The position numbers were made by a program, and so were the translations under genes. The notes beneath the pieces were generated by a model that saw only the letters and a list, made by a program, of their open reading frames with translations, had not been told where the DNA came from and made no database searches. From Prunus persica (Eukaryota; Streptophyta; Magnoliopsida; Rosales; Rosaceae): DNA of 64,000 bases. Below, piece after piece: positions 1-11,327 of the stretch. Within the stretch, counting starts at the first letter, position 1. Each line of letters starts with the position of its first letter. The stretch lies in assembly GCF_000346465.2 (NCBI RefSeq), contig NC_034014.1, positions 16,135,505 through 16,199,504 on the forward strand. The letters are read 5' to 3'.

Positions 1-1930
1 AAATGGTCTACTGTTAAAGTGAAGACATACCATCCAATTCCTACATGTGGCAGATCTCAAAGAACTAGGTTTGCCACTTCACAATTGTTGGCTAAAAGGT
101 TTGATGAGGATCTCAGAACCAATCCTAACATGTCAGTTGCTGAGTTCATGACATTGGTGAGAAAACATTATAGTATAAATGTTACTAGGGACCAATGCTA
201 CAAGGCAAAGAATTTGGCAAAGGAGAGCATTCAAGGAAGCATTGAAGAACAATATTCAAAGCTGTGGGATTATTGTGAGAAGCTTAAGAGGCAAAACCCA
301 GGAAGCACAGTTTTAGTAAAGACATCATTGAGGGGAGATGATCTAGTTTTTGAGAGGCTTTATATATGTTTTGCTCAACTGAGGAAGGGGTTTATTGAAG
401 GATGCAGAACCATGGTTGGTTTTGATGGGGCTTTCATCAAAGGACAACATCCAGGACAACTTTTAAGTGCTATTAGGATTGATGCCAACAATGGTATGTT
501 CCCAATAGCTTTTGCTGTTATGGAGACAGAAAGCAGAGACACTTGATATGGTTTTTAGAGATTTTCTTCAATGATGTTGGGGTAAGAGGCACTGGAAATG
601 GGTGGGTTTTTATCATCGAAAAACAAAAAGGACTGGGGCAAGCAATTGAGGCTTTAAAGTCAGATGCTGAACATAGGCATTGTGTAAGGCATCTGCACAA
701 TAATTTCAAACTTGCTGGGCATGGTAGTTTGGCACTTAAATAGAGGCTATGGTCTGTTGCTAGAAGTACAACACTTCCTCAGTGGGAAGCTGAGATGGAA
801 AATATTATGGAAATGTCTACCCCAGCTCATGCATGGCTTCAGGATAGGCCAGCAATTCATTGGAGCATGCCACATTTTACTACTGGGCCCAAGTGTGATA
901 TATTGTTGAACAATTTATGTGAATGCTTCAATTCAGCAATTTTGGAGGCAAGAGATAAACCAATAATCACGATGGTGGAAAGGATAAGAACCTATTTGAT
1001 GTTGAGAGTTACAAGATAAAAAGAGGTGAAATGGACTCAAAGAGTTAGGCCAAGGATATTTTAGATTATTGAGAAGAATTTGAAAGAGAGTGGCTCATGC
1101 ATTGCACAGAATGCCGGTGGAAACAGGTTTCAAGTCACCCATATGCTTGGTAGGCAATATGCAGTTGATCTAAATACTCATTCATGCTCTTGTAGAAAAT
1201 TGGATCTCTGTGGCATCCTGTGTTGCCATGTCATGGCTGCTATATCAAGGCAACAGAGGAGCCCAATGACTTATGTGAATGAGGTGTATAAGAAAGAAGC
1301 TTATGATAGGGGTTATAGCAATTACATTTCACCAATGCCAAGCCAATAATTATGGAGGAAATCAAGGCATAGGCCAATTAAACCCCCACTGTCTCACAAA
1401 CAAAGTGGTAGGCCAAAGAAGGCAAGGACTAGACCTGTTGATGAGATCCCAAAGGGTGCCACTAAGCTTAGGAGATATGGAATTGTAATCCATTGCTCAG
1501 TCTGTGGAGGAGAAGGCCATAATGCTACTAATTGTGGAAGGGCAGATGGTAATATGGGAAGAGGCAGAGGGAGAGGGAGAGGGAGAGGGAGAGGAAGAGG
1601 AAGAGGAAAAGGAAGAGGAACTGGCTCAGTCCATCAATCTGAAGAGGAATAGGTAAATGATGTGAAATTATGATTCATTTCAATTGTTTTAATTGTGATT
1701 GATTTCATTCGTAGGCAATTAGAGGTGGGTTGACAGGGACTGTAGCCACTGCAAGCCAAATAGCTCCAACCAATATTGCTACCCAATCAAGTGGAACCAA
1801 TATTGCTTCACAACCAGCTCCTTGCAATTTAGCTTCACAAGCAGGTCCAAGCAGTGTCACTCAAAACACTTCCAGGCCACAAGGGAAAAGATTCAAATCC
1901 CCTACAAAAAGGGCAAGGCCATGGAGGTAA
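1..1930 (+). pseudogene. Mutator-like (MULE) transposase pseudogene, 5' end outside window
   Basis: Broken MuDR/MULE transposase, which would cut and join the DNA of its own element. The open frame runs in from the left edge and reads through the transposase core, with the first catalytic Asp in GFDGAFIKG near 430, up to a stop at 544. Homology resumes in other frames: a KGLGQAIEAL block (about 630-660), a segment at 795-1019, and a SWIM zinc finger (CSCRKLDLCGILCCHVMAA, about 1183-1240). A CCHC zinc knuckle (CSVCGGEGHNATNC) lies at 1494-1535, followed by an Arg-Gly tail. At least three frame breaks make it non-functional. The last block (1730-1930, Ser/Thr/Gln-rich) may be a C-terminal exon. 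Family assignment is firm. I see no terminal repeats for it in the window. Confidence 0.88.
1555..1620 (+). repeat. Purine-rich GAGAGG repeat coding Arg-Gly tail
   Basis: Short GA/GG-rich tandem repeat inside the MULE pseudogene, directly after the zinc knuckle. In that frame it encodes alternating Arg-Gly. RG-rich tails after a CCHC knuckle are usual in MULE transposases, so this is expansion of a coding repeat and not an independent microsatellite. Confidence 0.7.
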
Positions 1931-2103
1931 AATACATGATGGATTAGGATGGATTTTGGAATGTATATTTTTAATACATGGGCTGGTAGATGTGTGTATT
2001 TTGAACAGATGGCTTTTTTGGATGGATTTTGGATGATTAAGCAAGGTTGGAATGTATATTTTGTAGTAGAAGTTCCCCCACTGTATTTTGAGCAAGATGG
2101 TAT

Positions 2104-2622
2104 ATGAGTAAGAAGACGGTTGGAGCGTTCACCTGCCGGATGCTTTGTGGGCTTACTGCACCTCACCAAGAAGTCCTACAGGTTTTTTGCCTTATTCACT
2201 TGTGTATGGGTCTGATGCTATTTCACGTGTGGAAATCACCATTCCCACGCCCAGAGTATCGGCTATCAATGATCTTGAATGGGATGCAAAGTCATGCTCG
2301 GATTGGCATTTGTTAGACCTCAAAGGTGTGGATGAAAAAAGAATGGAAGCCGAAAGAAAAATGGCACTCTACCACAAAACTGTTTCCCAAGCATATAACA
2401 AGACCGTTAAGCCCCAAGCCTTCAAGCAAGGAGATCTTCTGCTAAAAGTTGTCGAGCATGTGAGAAGACAAGTGTCAGGACCTTCCAAGTTTGCTCCATA
2501 ATGGGAAGGTCCATATGCAGTCAAAGAGGTGCAGCAGTGGCTATTATCGCTTGATCTCCCTCACAGAAGGCATGCTAACGGATCCCATTAATGGAAAGTG
2601 GCTCAAGCCTTACTACTGCTAA
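2104..2622 (+). pseudogene. 3' end of Ty3/gypsy pol (integrase C-terminus), Tat-like
   Basis: Remnant of the integrase C-terminus of a Ty3/gypsy polyprotein. The translation shows LPDALWAYCTSPRSPTGFLP, then the conserved YSLVYGSDA, a KPQAFKQGDLLLKVV block, and a final GKWLKPYYC before TAA at 2620-2622. Internal stops (for example at 2499-2501) and small frame breaks make it dead. The ending GDLLLK...GPSKFAP..WEGPY and GKWLK.YY resembles Tat/Ogre-lineage elements. The upstream part of pol and the 5' LTR are not present; MULE sequence lies directly to the left. It appears to belong with the antisense gene and 3' LTR downstream (to about 9840). Confidence 0.8.
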
Positions 2623-2846
2623 GTAGGCATTGTATTTTATCTTTATGTTATTGCATTTCTTTTCTTTTTAAATATGGTCTCTTTTTATATTCTCGCTTTC
2701 TTGCTCTACGAAGCTTTTGTAAAATGTACCATCATGGTAGCATGGGATTTGAAATGAAAATGAAGGAGTATTTTGAAAGAAAAAAAAAAAGATTGTCACT
2801 GGAAATTGCCTTTTTGCGTCCCAAACCTTTGTATATATATATACAT

Positions 2847-3031
2847 ACAGTCCTGATCTCTTGGACTACAGGGGTCCAAGAGATTTGTGGTCACTCACCG
2901 TTGGATGTAAATTCAACGGTTCACTCACTCTTGCACTCCTTTTAAGAAATTTTTTTGAACCATTGGATTAATATCCAACGGTAGGTGACCACAATCTCTT
3001 GGACTCCTGTGGTCCAAGAGATCGGAACTGT
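2847..3031. mobile_element. MITE with long terminal inverted repeats
   Basis: About 185 bp bounded by TA-rich runs. The left arm (2847-2906) and right arm (2972-3031) are inverted copies: CTCTTGGAC, GTCCAAGAGAT, GTGGTCAC and the CCGTTGGAT/ATCCAACGG pair recur in reverse orientation. Each arm also contains its own palindrome (ATCTCTTGGAC...GTCCAAGAGAT). There is no coding capacity. Flanking TA microsatellites hide any target-site duplication, so the superfamily is not assignable. It sits between the pol remnant and the antisense gene of the gypsy element. Confidence 0.7.
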
Positions 3032-3750
3032 ATATATATATGTATATATATAGGGCATATATTTTAAAATAAAATAAAAACGTTACTTAGCAGAAGACAT
3101 GCCAAGCAAAGCCACATATATGGGATCCTAAATCATTAATAGATTTCACGCTTTAGCAAGATAAAAAGAAACACGCCAAGCTCAGCATTTGCAAAAGAAA
3201 CTACCGTGCTCACAACATTCAGGAACCCTTCGATAAAGAAAATTGGTACTGAGAAGTTTTGAACAAGGATCCTACCAAAATTTTGGCAGCACTTACCTTG
3301 TTCTAAAAGGGTGCCCAACTTGTAAAAGGACCTCAAGCAAAGAATTCCACCAACCAGGCAGCATATATATATACTAAACAGAAGTTACAATGTGTCTTTA
3401 GCAAAAAGAAAAGGGACATAAGTTCCAGCAGCTTGAACACAACAACACTACAGTGCCAAGCTGTTGCAGTACAAGTTTGAGATACCCCGAAAGAAAATAC
3501 AGCCCAAGTAAGATTAAGTTACACAAGCCAAGAATTAATGTGTTCTTCAGTCTCATAAGGGATCTGAAAATGTGTCAAGCCAGTTAGTCTCACGCCAAGC
3601 AAATGCAACCTGCGAGATGGAGTAAGGGAGTGTCAGAGAGACAGGTTGGTATCAGACAAAGTTAAGATAGGACGGTATGAGAGCCACGAAACCTCAAAGC
3701 CGTCAAGGATACCTAGAAAATAACGAAAGAAGCCTTGTGAGAGGATCTTG
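3032..3750. other. Non-coding stretch, probable 3' flank of antisense gene
   Basis: No convincing ORF. AT-rich with TATATA runs (3032-3052 and 3364-3374). On the minus strand it follows the stop codon of the plant-mobile-domain gene, so it could be its 3' UTR and terminator region. No polyadenylation signal stands out enough to annotate. Confidence 0.4.
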
Positions 3751-4860
3751 TCACTGCTTTTGCCACACAGTCGGCACGGTTAGAAAAACACCTTGGGCAA
3801 GAAGGAGGGCACGCAGTTCCCCATGCTGATTTTCCAACTCACGCTGCTTGAGATTCAAAGCTTCCACTGCTGCTCTTATTTCATCAGGACCGGAAAATGA
3901 CTCCATGTTGTGAATAACGCATGCCCCAAATACAGCACGTGCTAAATCTTTAACCAAGTTCAAAAGAAACTCTACCCGAAAACTTAAGGTCATGGCTTCA
4001 CAGATTGCATCCCGCCAGCAAAAGAGTCGATGATCTGTGATATCCAACAAATGCATGGTATCCATTCCATGGAGCACCATGCCAAGGGTCCGGAAAGCAG
4101 CGCACCGCGAAAAGGAAGATGTAATGCCAATCATGTCTATAAAATCCCCATGCTTGTCTTTAAATTTCTCTAAGGCTGCGACTGTCTCGGGATAAACAAG
4201 AGCCTCCCGAAATGTTGCATAGCCATTAAACCGATGACAAAGTGGCAAAAGCTCATCCGCCGATCGAAGGACCTGAACACCACCATCAAAGAAATCCTTG
4301 AATGCAGTAAAGGAATTCTCCCACTCCAGCCAAGACATGATAGATGAATGCTCTGCAGAGATGTTCCCGGCAGTAGTGTTATTAACTCGGGCCTCCTCAT
4401 CAGCAATTGTGTCACCAAATGAAATCGTCGGGAGAGATACCAGGGAGCTGGGCTCTGGCCTATGAAGAAGGGATTGAACGTGGGATGGAGTGGGCAACGT
4501 CCCATGGAAGGTAAAAGTTTTGCTTCGGAGAGTTGTTGGAAAGGCTGACGGAAGAGTAGGCTCAAGGTCCCTTCGAAGGAAGTGCTGGACGATAGGCAAC
4601 AAAGGATTTGTGGTTTGAGAGGTAGATGCCTTGTCCTGAGAATTCACTGGTGTCACAGTAAGAGATGACTCGACAAGGGCTGCCTCGGCCAGTGTCTTGA
4701 GTGTGCCGAAGAAAGAGGGCACAACGGGCACGATTTCCATGTTATGAGTAACGTGCCCAACCTGAAAATATATATCTACAAGGGTAAGTATGAGGTAGTT
4801 AGCATGTTATGTCACATGTATTAGCAAAAAGGCAAGAGAGAGACGACTGCCCAATTAAGC

Positions 4861-4894
<34 letters not shown>

Positions 4895-7151
4895 GATAAA
4901 AAAAAATATGAGTGGAGCAAACAGTAGGTACCTCCTGGGCATTCTGTGCATGGTCAACAATGGCAGCAGCAAGGTTCGAGCTTTCAGCAATTTCGGTAAC
5001 CTGCAAGATAAGGACGGACGGTGAATAGGCCGTTTGCGGTGCAAGGAATGGAAAGAGAGCAGGACGTGAGATATGCCAAGTATCGGTTCAATATTAATAT
5101 GGCGCACACTGCTATCAGAAAATCCAGAGAAAGTATAGAAGCCACCACATTCTTCTGGATAGTCACCAGAGTGTACAAATGCGTCCTTATTGCGATCATA
5201 GTAGTTGTTCTCATCAAAATCCTCATGCATGTCATCGGTATCACGTACGTCCTCTTGTTCCGGAACACTAGCCTGAGTCTCAATAGTATCGCCATCATAA
5301 CTGTCATCATCAATAGTCACCCTAGCCCTCGGATGCAGTAGGCTTTGAAGGCTGTGGACGTTCTGGGGGAGTTGCCTCTTTAGTTCGAGGAGGGCCACTC
5401 AACGCCACCTTTGGAATGAACTTTCTAGGTTTACAGGCAGTTTGCTCTTTTCCTGCACTTTGCTTCTCCTCCCGCTTCTGTTTACTCGACACCAGTGTCG
5501 TATCTTTTCCAGAACTGTGAGGACTCTGCTTTCCTAGCTTTGGTCTCATTTTGGAAAATTCTCCAACGATGTCACCACTTTTGGAAATAAAGGGTAGATT
5601 GCGTTTTTGACTTAGAGGGATGACTTTCTCTTCCGACACCAAACCTGCAAGGCGAGCCGTCGTAGGTGGCAACCTGTCGCCAGGAAAGGACTGGAATTTA
5701 CTAAAACAGGCAAGGCAGTGGTTCTAGTAGGCTTGGTAGCCTCGCAAGAAGCCAATAATTCTCCCCCTGCCAGCTAAAACAAGGGGCCCACCGCTGTTTG
5801 GTACATTGTTAATGCTCTAAAAGACCCTGTGCAGCGCAAAGAGGTGATCATGGTTAGGACTACTTGGAACCCCTTGATCAAGCCCAAACTGTTGCCTGAC
5901 CTGGTGTGGTGAGTAGGTCACAGAAATCTCTGAGCGGTTGTCTCCAAGAGTAGGGTATGGGATAGGTGCAACATTCAACAAAGCATACTTTCTGAAGTGG
6001 CCACCATGCGATATCGCTGCTGGAACCGCAACAGTATCACCAACATCAGCACAAAAAGGCCCAAAGGTGAAGGCCTCTGCCAAGGTGCCGTAAGGGCAGA
6101 AGATGAAGTTTTCAATATTATCCAATAACTTTAAAAAGTTTTGGACTTTCTTCTGCATCTGTTTAAACCACCTGCAAAATAGGGGAAGATCGTCCGGCAT
6201 GAAAGAACCCTTGCCCAAGTCAGCCGACTACATAGCACGCGAATAAGGAAGTGGATATATATCCAGCCTTTGAGATGTTCCCACAGGAACACCTGCAAAA
6301 AACCAGAATTCAAGAGAGTCTCCATGCCCATGGTTCCTGATGCGCTTTTCTCCAAAAGCTGAGTCTGATCAAGTAGTCGATATAGGTGTCCCAAGAACAT
6401 GGGGGCTAAGGGGATCGTGTCGCCTCGAGCTATGGCCAAGGCCAAGGAAAATACTCCCTCATGCAGGCAGTCCTGAGAAAAATCACAAATCACGAACCGC
6501 CCAAGCCACAGTGCTATAAATGTCGCCAACCGGCAAGGTCCCTATCTGTCTGCATCACCAAAATATTGTATCCAATTACTGAATATAAGCGAGGTGCTGG
6601 GAGAAGTCAGAGCACTTTTCCATAAAACTGCAAGCTTGTCTATTTCTTCCGAGGTAAGGGCGCTGTCAAAAGGACTCCAGTCGCCACAAACTAGGAGGCA
6701 AGAGATATTTGCCACGTCTTCAAGAGTGGGGGTAAATTCGCCCCATGAACATATAAAGGTGTGAGTAGCAGCGCTCCATCTCCTGACCACATGGCGAAAC
6801 ATCTTTGCTTCGATATGAATATCCCACAACTTGGAAAGGAAGATGGCATCAAGCACCTGTGGCCTGCGCAAAATGTTGTAAGTAGATGGATCTAGCAGCT
6901 CACGGTCAACCCACTATGATGCTACAGGGATATTGGAAGAATAAGGGAACCGCTGGAAACATGCCTTTCTCAATGCAACACCTGGATATGGAGGCAGGTT
7001 CAATTACGGGAGTAGTTTGAGGCGATGGCTCATCACCAACAATAGGATTCTCACGGGCTTCTTCAAGCAAAAGGGGCCCTCTTGCTTTAAGATTGTCGTC
7101 CATGGAATAGAGATGGTCCATCATGATCGGTGGGACATCAGTGGATGCCAT
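3751..7151 (-). pseudogene. Plant mobile domain (PMD) gene, antisense inside a Tat-like retrotransposon
   Basis: Minus-strand gene with a plant mobile domain (aminotransferase-like PMD family, as in MAIN/MAIL1 and transposon proteins). The probable start is ATG at 7149-7151 (MASTDVPPIMMDHLYSMDD). The PMD spans several frames: LWDIHIEAKMF...HTFICSWGEFTPTLEDV (6542-6871), LALAIARGDTIPLAPMFLG...LYRLLDQ (6131-6529) and ENFIFCPYG...YSPHQVRQQFGLDQGVP (5817-6218). A basic, low-complexity linker follows (about 4900-5670), then a 329-residue C-terminal ORF (3751-4740) ending in a short coiled-coil-like stretch before VWQKQ. Frame changes may be introns or lesions; an A/T homopolymer at 4868-4894 lies between blocks. 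It lies between pol (2104-2622) and the 3' LTR (8364) in opposite orientation, so it is an additional antisense ORF of the retroelement. Known PMD proteins act in silencing and developmental regulation; the role inside the element is unknown. Confidence 0.75.
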
Positions 7152-8306
7152 GATAAAACCCATAAGGTTATAGATACCTGCAAAAAAAAAAAAAAAACTA
7201 TAGAGGAGGAAAGAACAAAATACATAAGTTTCGGCACCTTCACGACTACTGAATGCACACACATCTCTATAACTTCATGCCAAGGCCATACTGGTAGAAG
7301 GACGAAATCAACACCATCATACGATTTCGTCCTACGAGAGGAAATGGCTATTCGACGCAAGTACGAATGGAAGCCCAAACTACAGGAGTAAATCATTTAA
7401 GGGGACCATGGATTGACTACTCCTGGATAAAAGCAGGGATATTCGACACAATGCATGCTTATGCTTTTTCTACCATGCTTTGACACTATCTAAAGGTCTT
7501 GTGTTCAACCAGGACAAATTGTCACTTTTTTTGGGAGGGGGGGAGGGGGGTGTGCTTAAAATCCCTAATCAGTGGTTCATATCTGAAATTCAAGTAAGGG
7601 TACAAGAAATTAAATGAACATGCAGCAAAAAGGATTGAGAAAAATACTCTGTTCGTGAAGGATTCTCAGAATATATAGGTGTGAATACTCTCATATGTGC
7701 ATATATGCATGTGTGCATGCGTATGCATAAATGTATATAGTGATGAGATGAAGAAACAAGAAAAGAAATAAAAGAACGACGCTTACCACTGCCCTTGATT
7801 ACATTTTGCCCAGTAGCTTGCCAAAATCGAGAGAAGAAGGGAACTGCCATGCACATTGCTCTCCAAGATTGCTTCACGCCTTGCGAGGTGACTTTGCCAG
7901 ACTGGACCTTTGATGAATTGAAGGGGAAGTCCAAGAAATTTGAGGGTTTTTAAGGGAGAACGGTGGCAACTCCCAGTGGTTACGAACGGTTTCTCTGCAC
8001 CTAACCAACTAGCAGTTATGGGTGGTGTCTCTCAGCGATTCCTTGTTTCAAGGGTTCTCTAAGCATGGAGGTGAGAAAGAACCAGCAAAAATCGAAAAGG
8101 GGTAACCAGTTTTGGGTTCGCACGCAAAAAGGAAAGAGGTCAGAGACGAAAAGAAGAAAGAAAGAAAATAAAATAAAACAGATTTGATGGAAGCACTTAC
8201 CTAGGGAACGTAAAAGACTGCTGGAAGATAAGCATGGCAGCACACACGCGGGAAATTAGAAGGTCATGTCACCAACGTGGATTTGATTTTTCGTTTTGGG
8301 CCAGGT
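7152..8306. other. Upstream region of antisense PMD gene, no gene
   Basis: No supported coding region. It should contain the promoter and 5' leader of the minus-strand PMD gene. Features seen: an A15 tract near 7181-7195, a G-rich run at 7533-7551 with quadruplex potential, and CA/TG-rich sequence near 7690-7740. The short ORFs here carry no recognisable domain. Confidence 0.4.
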
Positions 8307-8354
8307 TTGATTATTTGGGCCATCTCAATATCTGCTCATGGCCCCAATAATCAA
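8307..8354. repeat. Hairpin (17-bp arms) abutting the polypurine tract
   Basis: Inverted repeat with arms 8307-8323 and 8338-8354 (16 of 17 pairs) and a 14-nt loop. The right arm ends inside the polypurine tract CAAGGGGG (8352-8359), which is followed by the 3' LTR starting TGTTGGAG at 8364. The hairpin therefore overlaps the presumed plus-strand primer site. Confidence 0.75.
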
Positions 8355-8363
8355 GGGGGCTAA

Positions 8364-9840
8364 TGTTGGAGCCCAAAAATCCAAGGGTTAGGCCCAGGTT
8401 TATTCTTAAGCCAGCACAAATAATTAATAGCAAAATAGGCCCGATCTGGGACATAAGAGAAATTGGAGGACACACCTACATAAGCCATAGGCCATGTGTC
8501 ATGCCAAGCAAGCATGTGCAAAAGGGCCAAAATGCACCGGCTTTATAAATTCACACTCACCAACCTAATTTGATGCTACTTGGCCCGATCATGGCTTATC
8601 GTGGCATAATAAAATTCAAGCACAAGCAGGCTAAATAAACACGCAGGGTCATGTGAAAAATCGTTATTTTAATACTGACCCATGCTACAGGCTTAAGTGG
8701 GCCCAAGCCACGTAATTATCCGGGGCTTACTGAGAAGGTTGTGGTGTGGATGGGTACAAACGCTCACAAGGCCCATTGAGGGGTCAAGGAATAGGAGTTT
8801 TGGGTTGCTTGGGAGCACCAAAACTCAAGCCCGTTTCTTGGGCCCAAGCACATGGGCTAGCATGAGAGAGAGAACATGACCCAATGCCTTAGAAAGAATA
8901 CAATGGTCTGCTTAGAAAACCCTATGTTAGTTAGAGCACCCAAATACTTTGTTAAAAATGCAGCAGGCAAACTACTTCCAGCAGCCTGATGAAAACAAGC
9001 TCACTGGTCACTGTAGAATAGAGTACCACTGACCCAAAACTTTGGGAAAAGCCCACCCCAGTGCCCTTCGAAATATCTAGCAGTGTGTTCAGCCTTTGCC
9101 CAAAGTTCTATGATAGAGTTAACGGAAGCCACTGTAAAAAACCAAAAGAAATTCGTACGAGTAAGAGGGATACTCGTTGGGCAAACGATCTGTCCATTCT
9201 CCCTTTCCTCTGTTAGCTCCCACAGGAAAACCAGGGAAGAAAGTGGGTGGCGCCTCACCCCTATGGAGAAGTCCAGCTGCGTCAAACCCTTGGAACCCGA
9301 AAGGGCTCATTACCCATGCGCCTTAGATAGGAAAATTGCACCAAATAGGATCGAATGGGAAGAAGCGAAGAGAAAGGAGGGAAGAGGCTAGATAAAATTA
9401 GGGGTTCCTTGTGCCTATAAAAGGGAGCTTCCTCTACTCAGAAAAACAATCATCGAGAGCCTGACCAAGCTTTGTCAAGCAATTGAGAATTTACTCAAGC
9501 CACCCAATCTTCTCTTTCCCTTTTTTTCTTCTTTCCCTAAGATAGAAATCTCCCTAATTTTCTTCTACCCCATTTTAAACCTTTGCTCTCTGTAAGAAAC
9601 TCATGCTTTTCTCTCTCTCAAATTGCTAAACTTGTGAAAGCTTAGCTCCCATGCCACAAACTCCTCAAGCCAAGTCACTCAACAATTTGTTATGCTTATT
9701 TGGTTATTGGTGAAAAGAGCCTAAGAGTGTTTTTCTAAGGTTTTCATCAAACTCTTCAAAAACTCTTTTGGGAGCCTGATTCTTGAACTCGGCCACTTGG
9801 GGAATTTTTTTTTGCTCTCTTCTTACGGCAGCCCATGCCC
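8364..9840 (+). mobile_element. 3' LTR of Tat-like Ty3/gypsy element (right end approximate)
   Basis: Starts with TGTTGGAG directly after a polypurine tract (8352-8359), as expected for a plus-strand 3' LTR downstream of the pol remnant. A TATA box (CCTATAAAAGG) at 9414-9424 fits the U3/R border. No copy of the 5' LTR is in the window, so the right end cannot be fixed. It lies somewhere near 9800-9900, before CACTA-like repeats begin. ORFs inside are chance. Confidence 0.65.
9414..9424 (+). promoter_or_regulatory. TATA box of the LTR promoter
   Basis: CCTATAAAAGG about 1.05 kb into the LTR, followed by CT-rich leader sequence. This is the likely core promoter of the retroelement; transcription would start about 30 nt downstream. 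Confidence 0.55.
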
Positions 9841-11327
9841 ATTCGTCAGGCTGCTAGAACAAAAAGACCCCTACAACGATCAAAGCCAAACACCTCCTTC
9901 TCAATTGTAAATATCATAGCCTTCTCATGACCCTTTAATGTCGTCTCCATATAACGACAAAGGGCTTGCAAAGAAGAACGCAAGACTAGGTTTGAGTAAT
10001 TTGGTACTTGTTGTTCCTTCTCAAAAACGTCTAAGCACTTGGCTTTCTGCTTGAAGAAATAAGGAAAGATATATAATACATAAGGAAAGATATATAATAC
10101 ATAATTGAAAAAACTAGAGGAAACTACACAAACTTAAACGTCGTGGTAATTGGGATAAACAAACGAGGAAGAGACAAAAATGACGTGTAAATTGAATAAC
10201 CACGACGGTAAGTAAAAACTGTCATCATATGTATTAATTACGTCGGTATAAAACAGAACCCTAGAAAATTAACAATTGCCAATATCAACTTAAAAGCATG
10301 GTTTAGCAGAAATACAAATAAGATGAATTGCAGATAAAGAGAGGGAGAGAAAGAGAGAGTGGAACAGAATGAGTGAAGAAAGATTGAAAAAAAAAAAATT
10401 GAAAATACAACACTATCTGAATCCCCAATACTGTCGTGGTAGTTAAATTCCGACGACGGGTTCTTAAAAAAACAAACGTGGTTATTAAATTCCAACGACG
10501 GGTAAGTAAAAACCGTCTCTTATGTATTTATTACGTCGGTATAAAACAGAGCCCTCCAAAATTAAGAATTGCAATTATCAACTTAAAGATTGAAAAAGAA
10601 GAAGAAAATACGACACTATCTAAATCCCCCATACCGCCGTGGTATTTAAATGACGACATCTTATTAAAAAAACAGACGTGGTAGGATATTTAATACGTCG
10701 TTAACCAAAAAACGACGTCTTATGGCATATCTAACTACTATAGTGAACCACAGCGACGCAGATGTATTTCCAAATAAGAAAGAATTTCAAATTTAAAAGA
10801 AGTTACAATTTCATCTTGTTTTTCTGCATCCTTAGATTTCTGTTTTAAGAAATAAAGAAAGATAGATAAGACAGCTTGTACAAGAATGAAAAAATGCACA
10901 AACGTACCGACGTGGTAAGGGAATACACACGACGGTTAATAATAGAAAACGACGTCTAATTTAAATTGAGACGACGGTAAATAAAAGACGTCATTGTTGG
11001 TTGTTTCTAACGTATGTAATTATGGTAACAATGTCTAATTGGTTTTCAAAAGCAGTATGCAAAGTTCATAGAAGTTACCATTTCTTGTTGCTTTTCTCCA
11101 TCTTTGGCATTATCATTCTCAAAATTGAGGGCTTTGACATCAAGCGCCCTAGAGCAGCTTACTTTATCTGACATTAGATTTTTGGGACTTTGCTATGGAC
11201 CTTGGATAGTTGTCAGTTTTAGCACACTTGGATCAAAATTTGGAATTAGTTGGCGCAACCGATTCAGCAAATTCTCCCTCTCAGCTTCTACCAATTGATT
11301 GGTTCTGGCCTCCATCTTCAAAGTCTC

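Noticed and set aside
4799..5398. Minus-strand ORF 4799-5398 ending in a poly-Phe stretch as a separate gene
   Set aside because: The Phe run is a translated T/A homopolymer; the first part is better explained as linker of the PMD gene.
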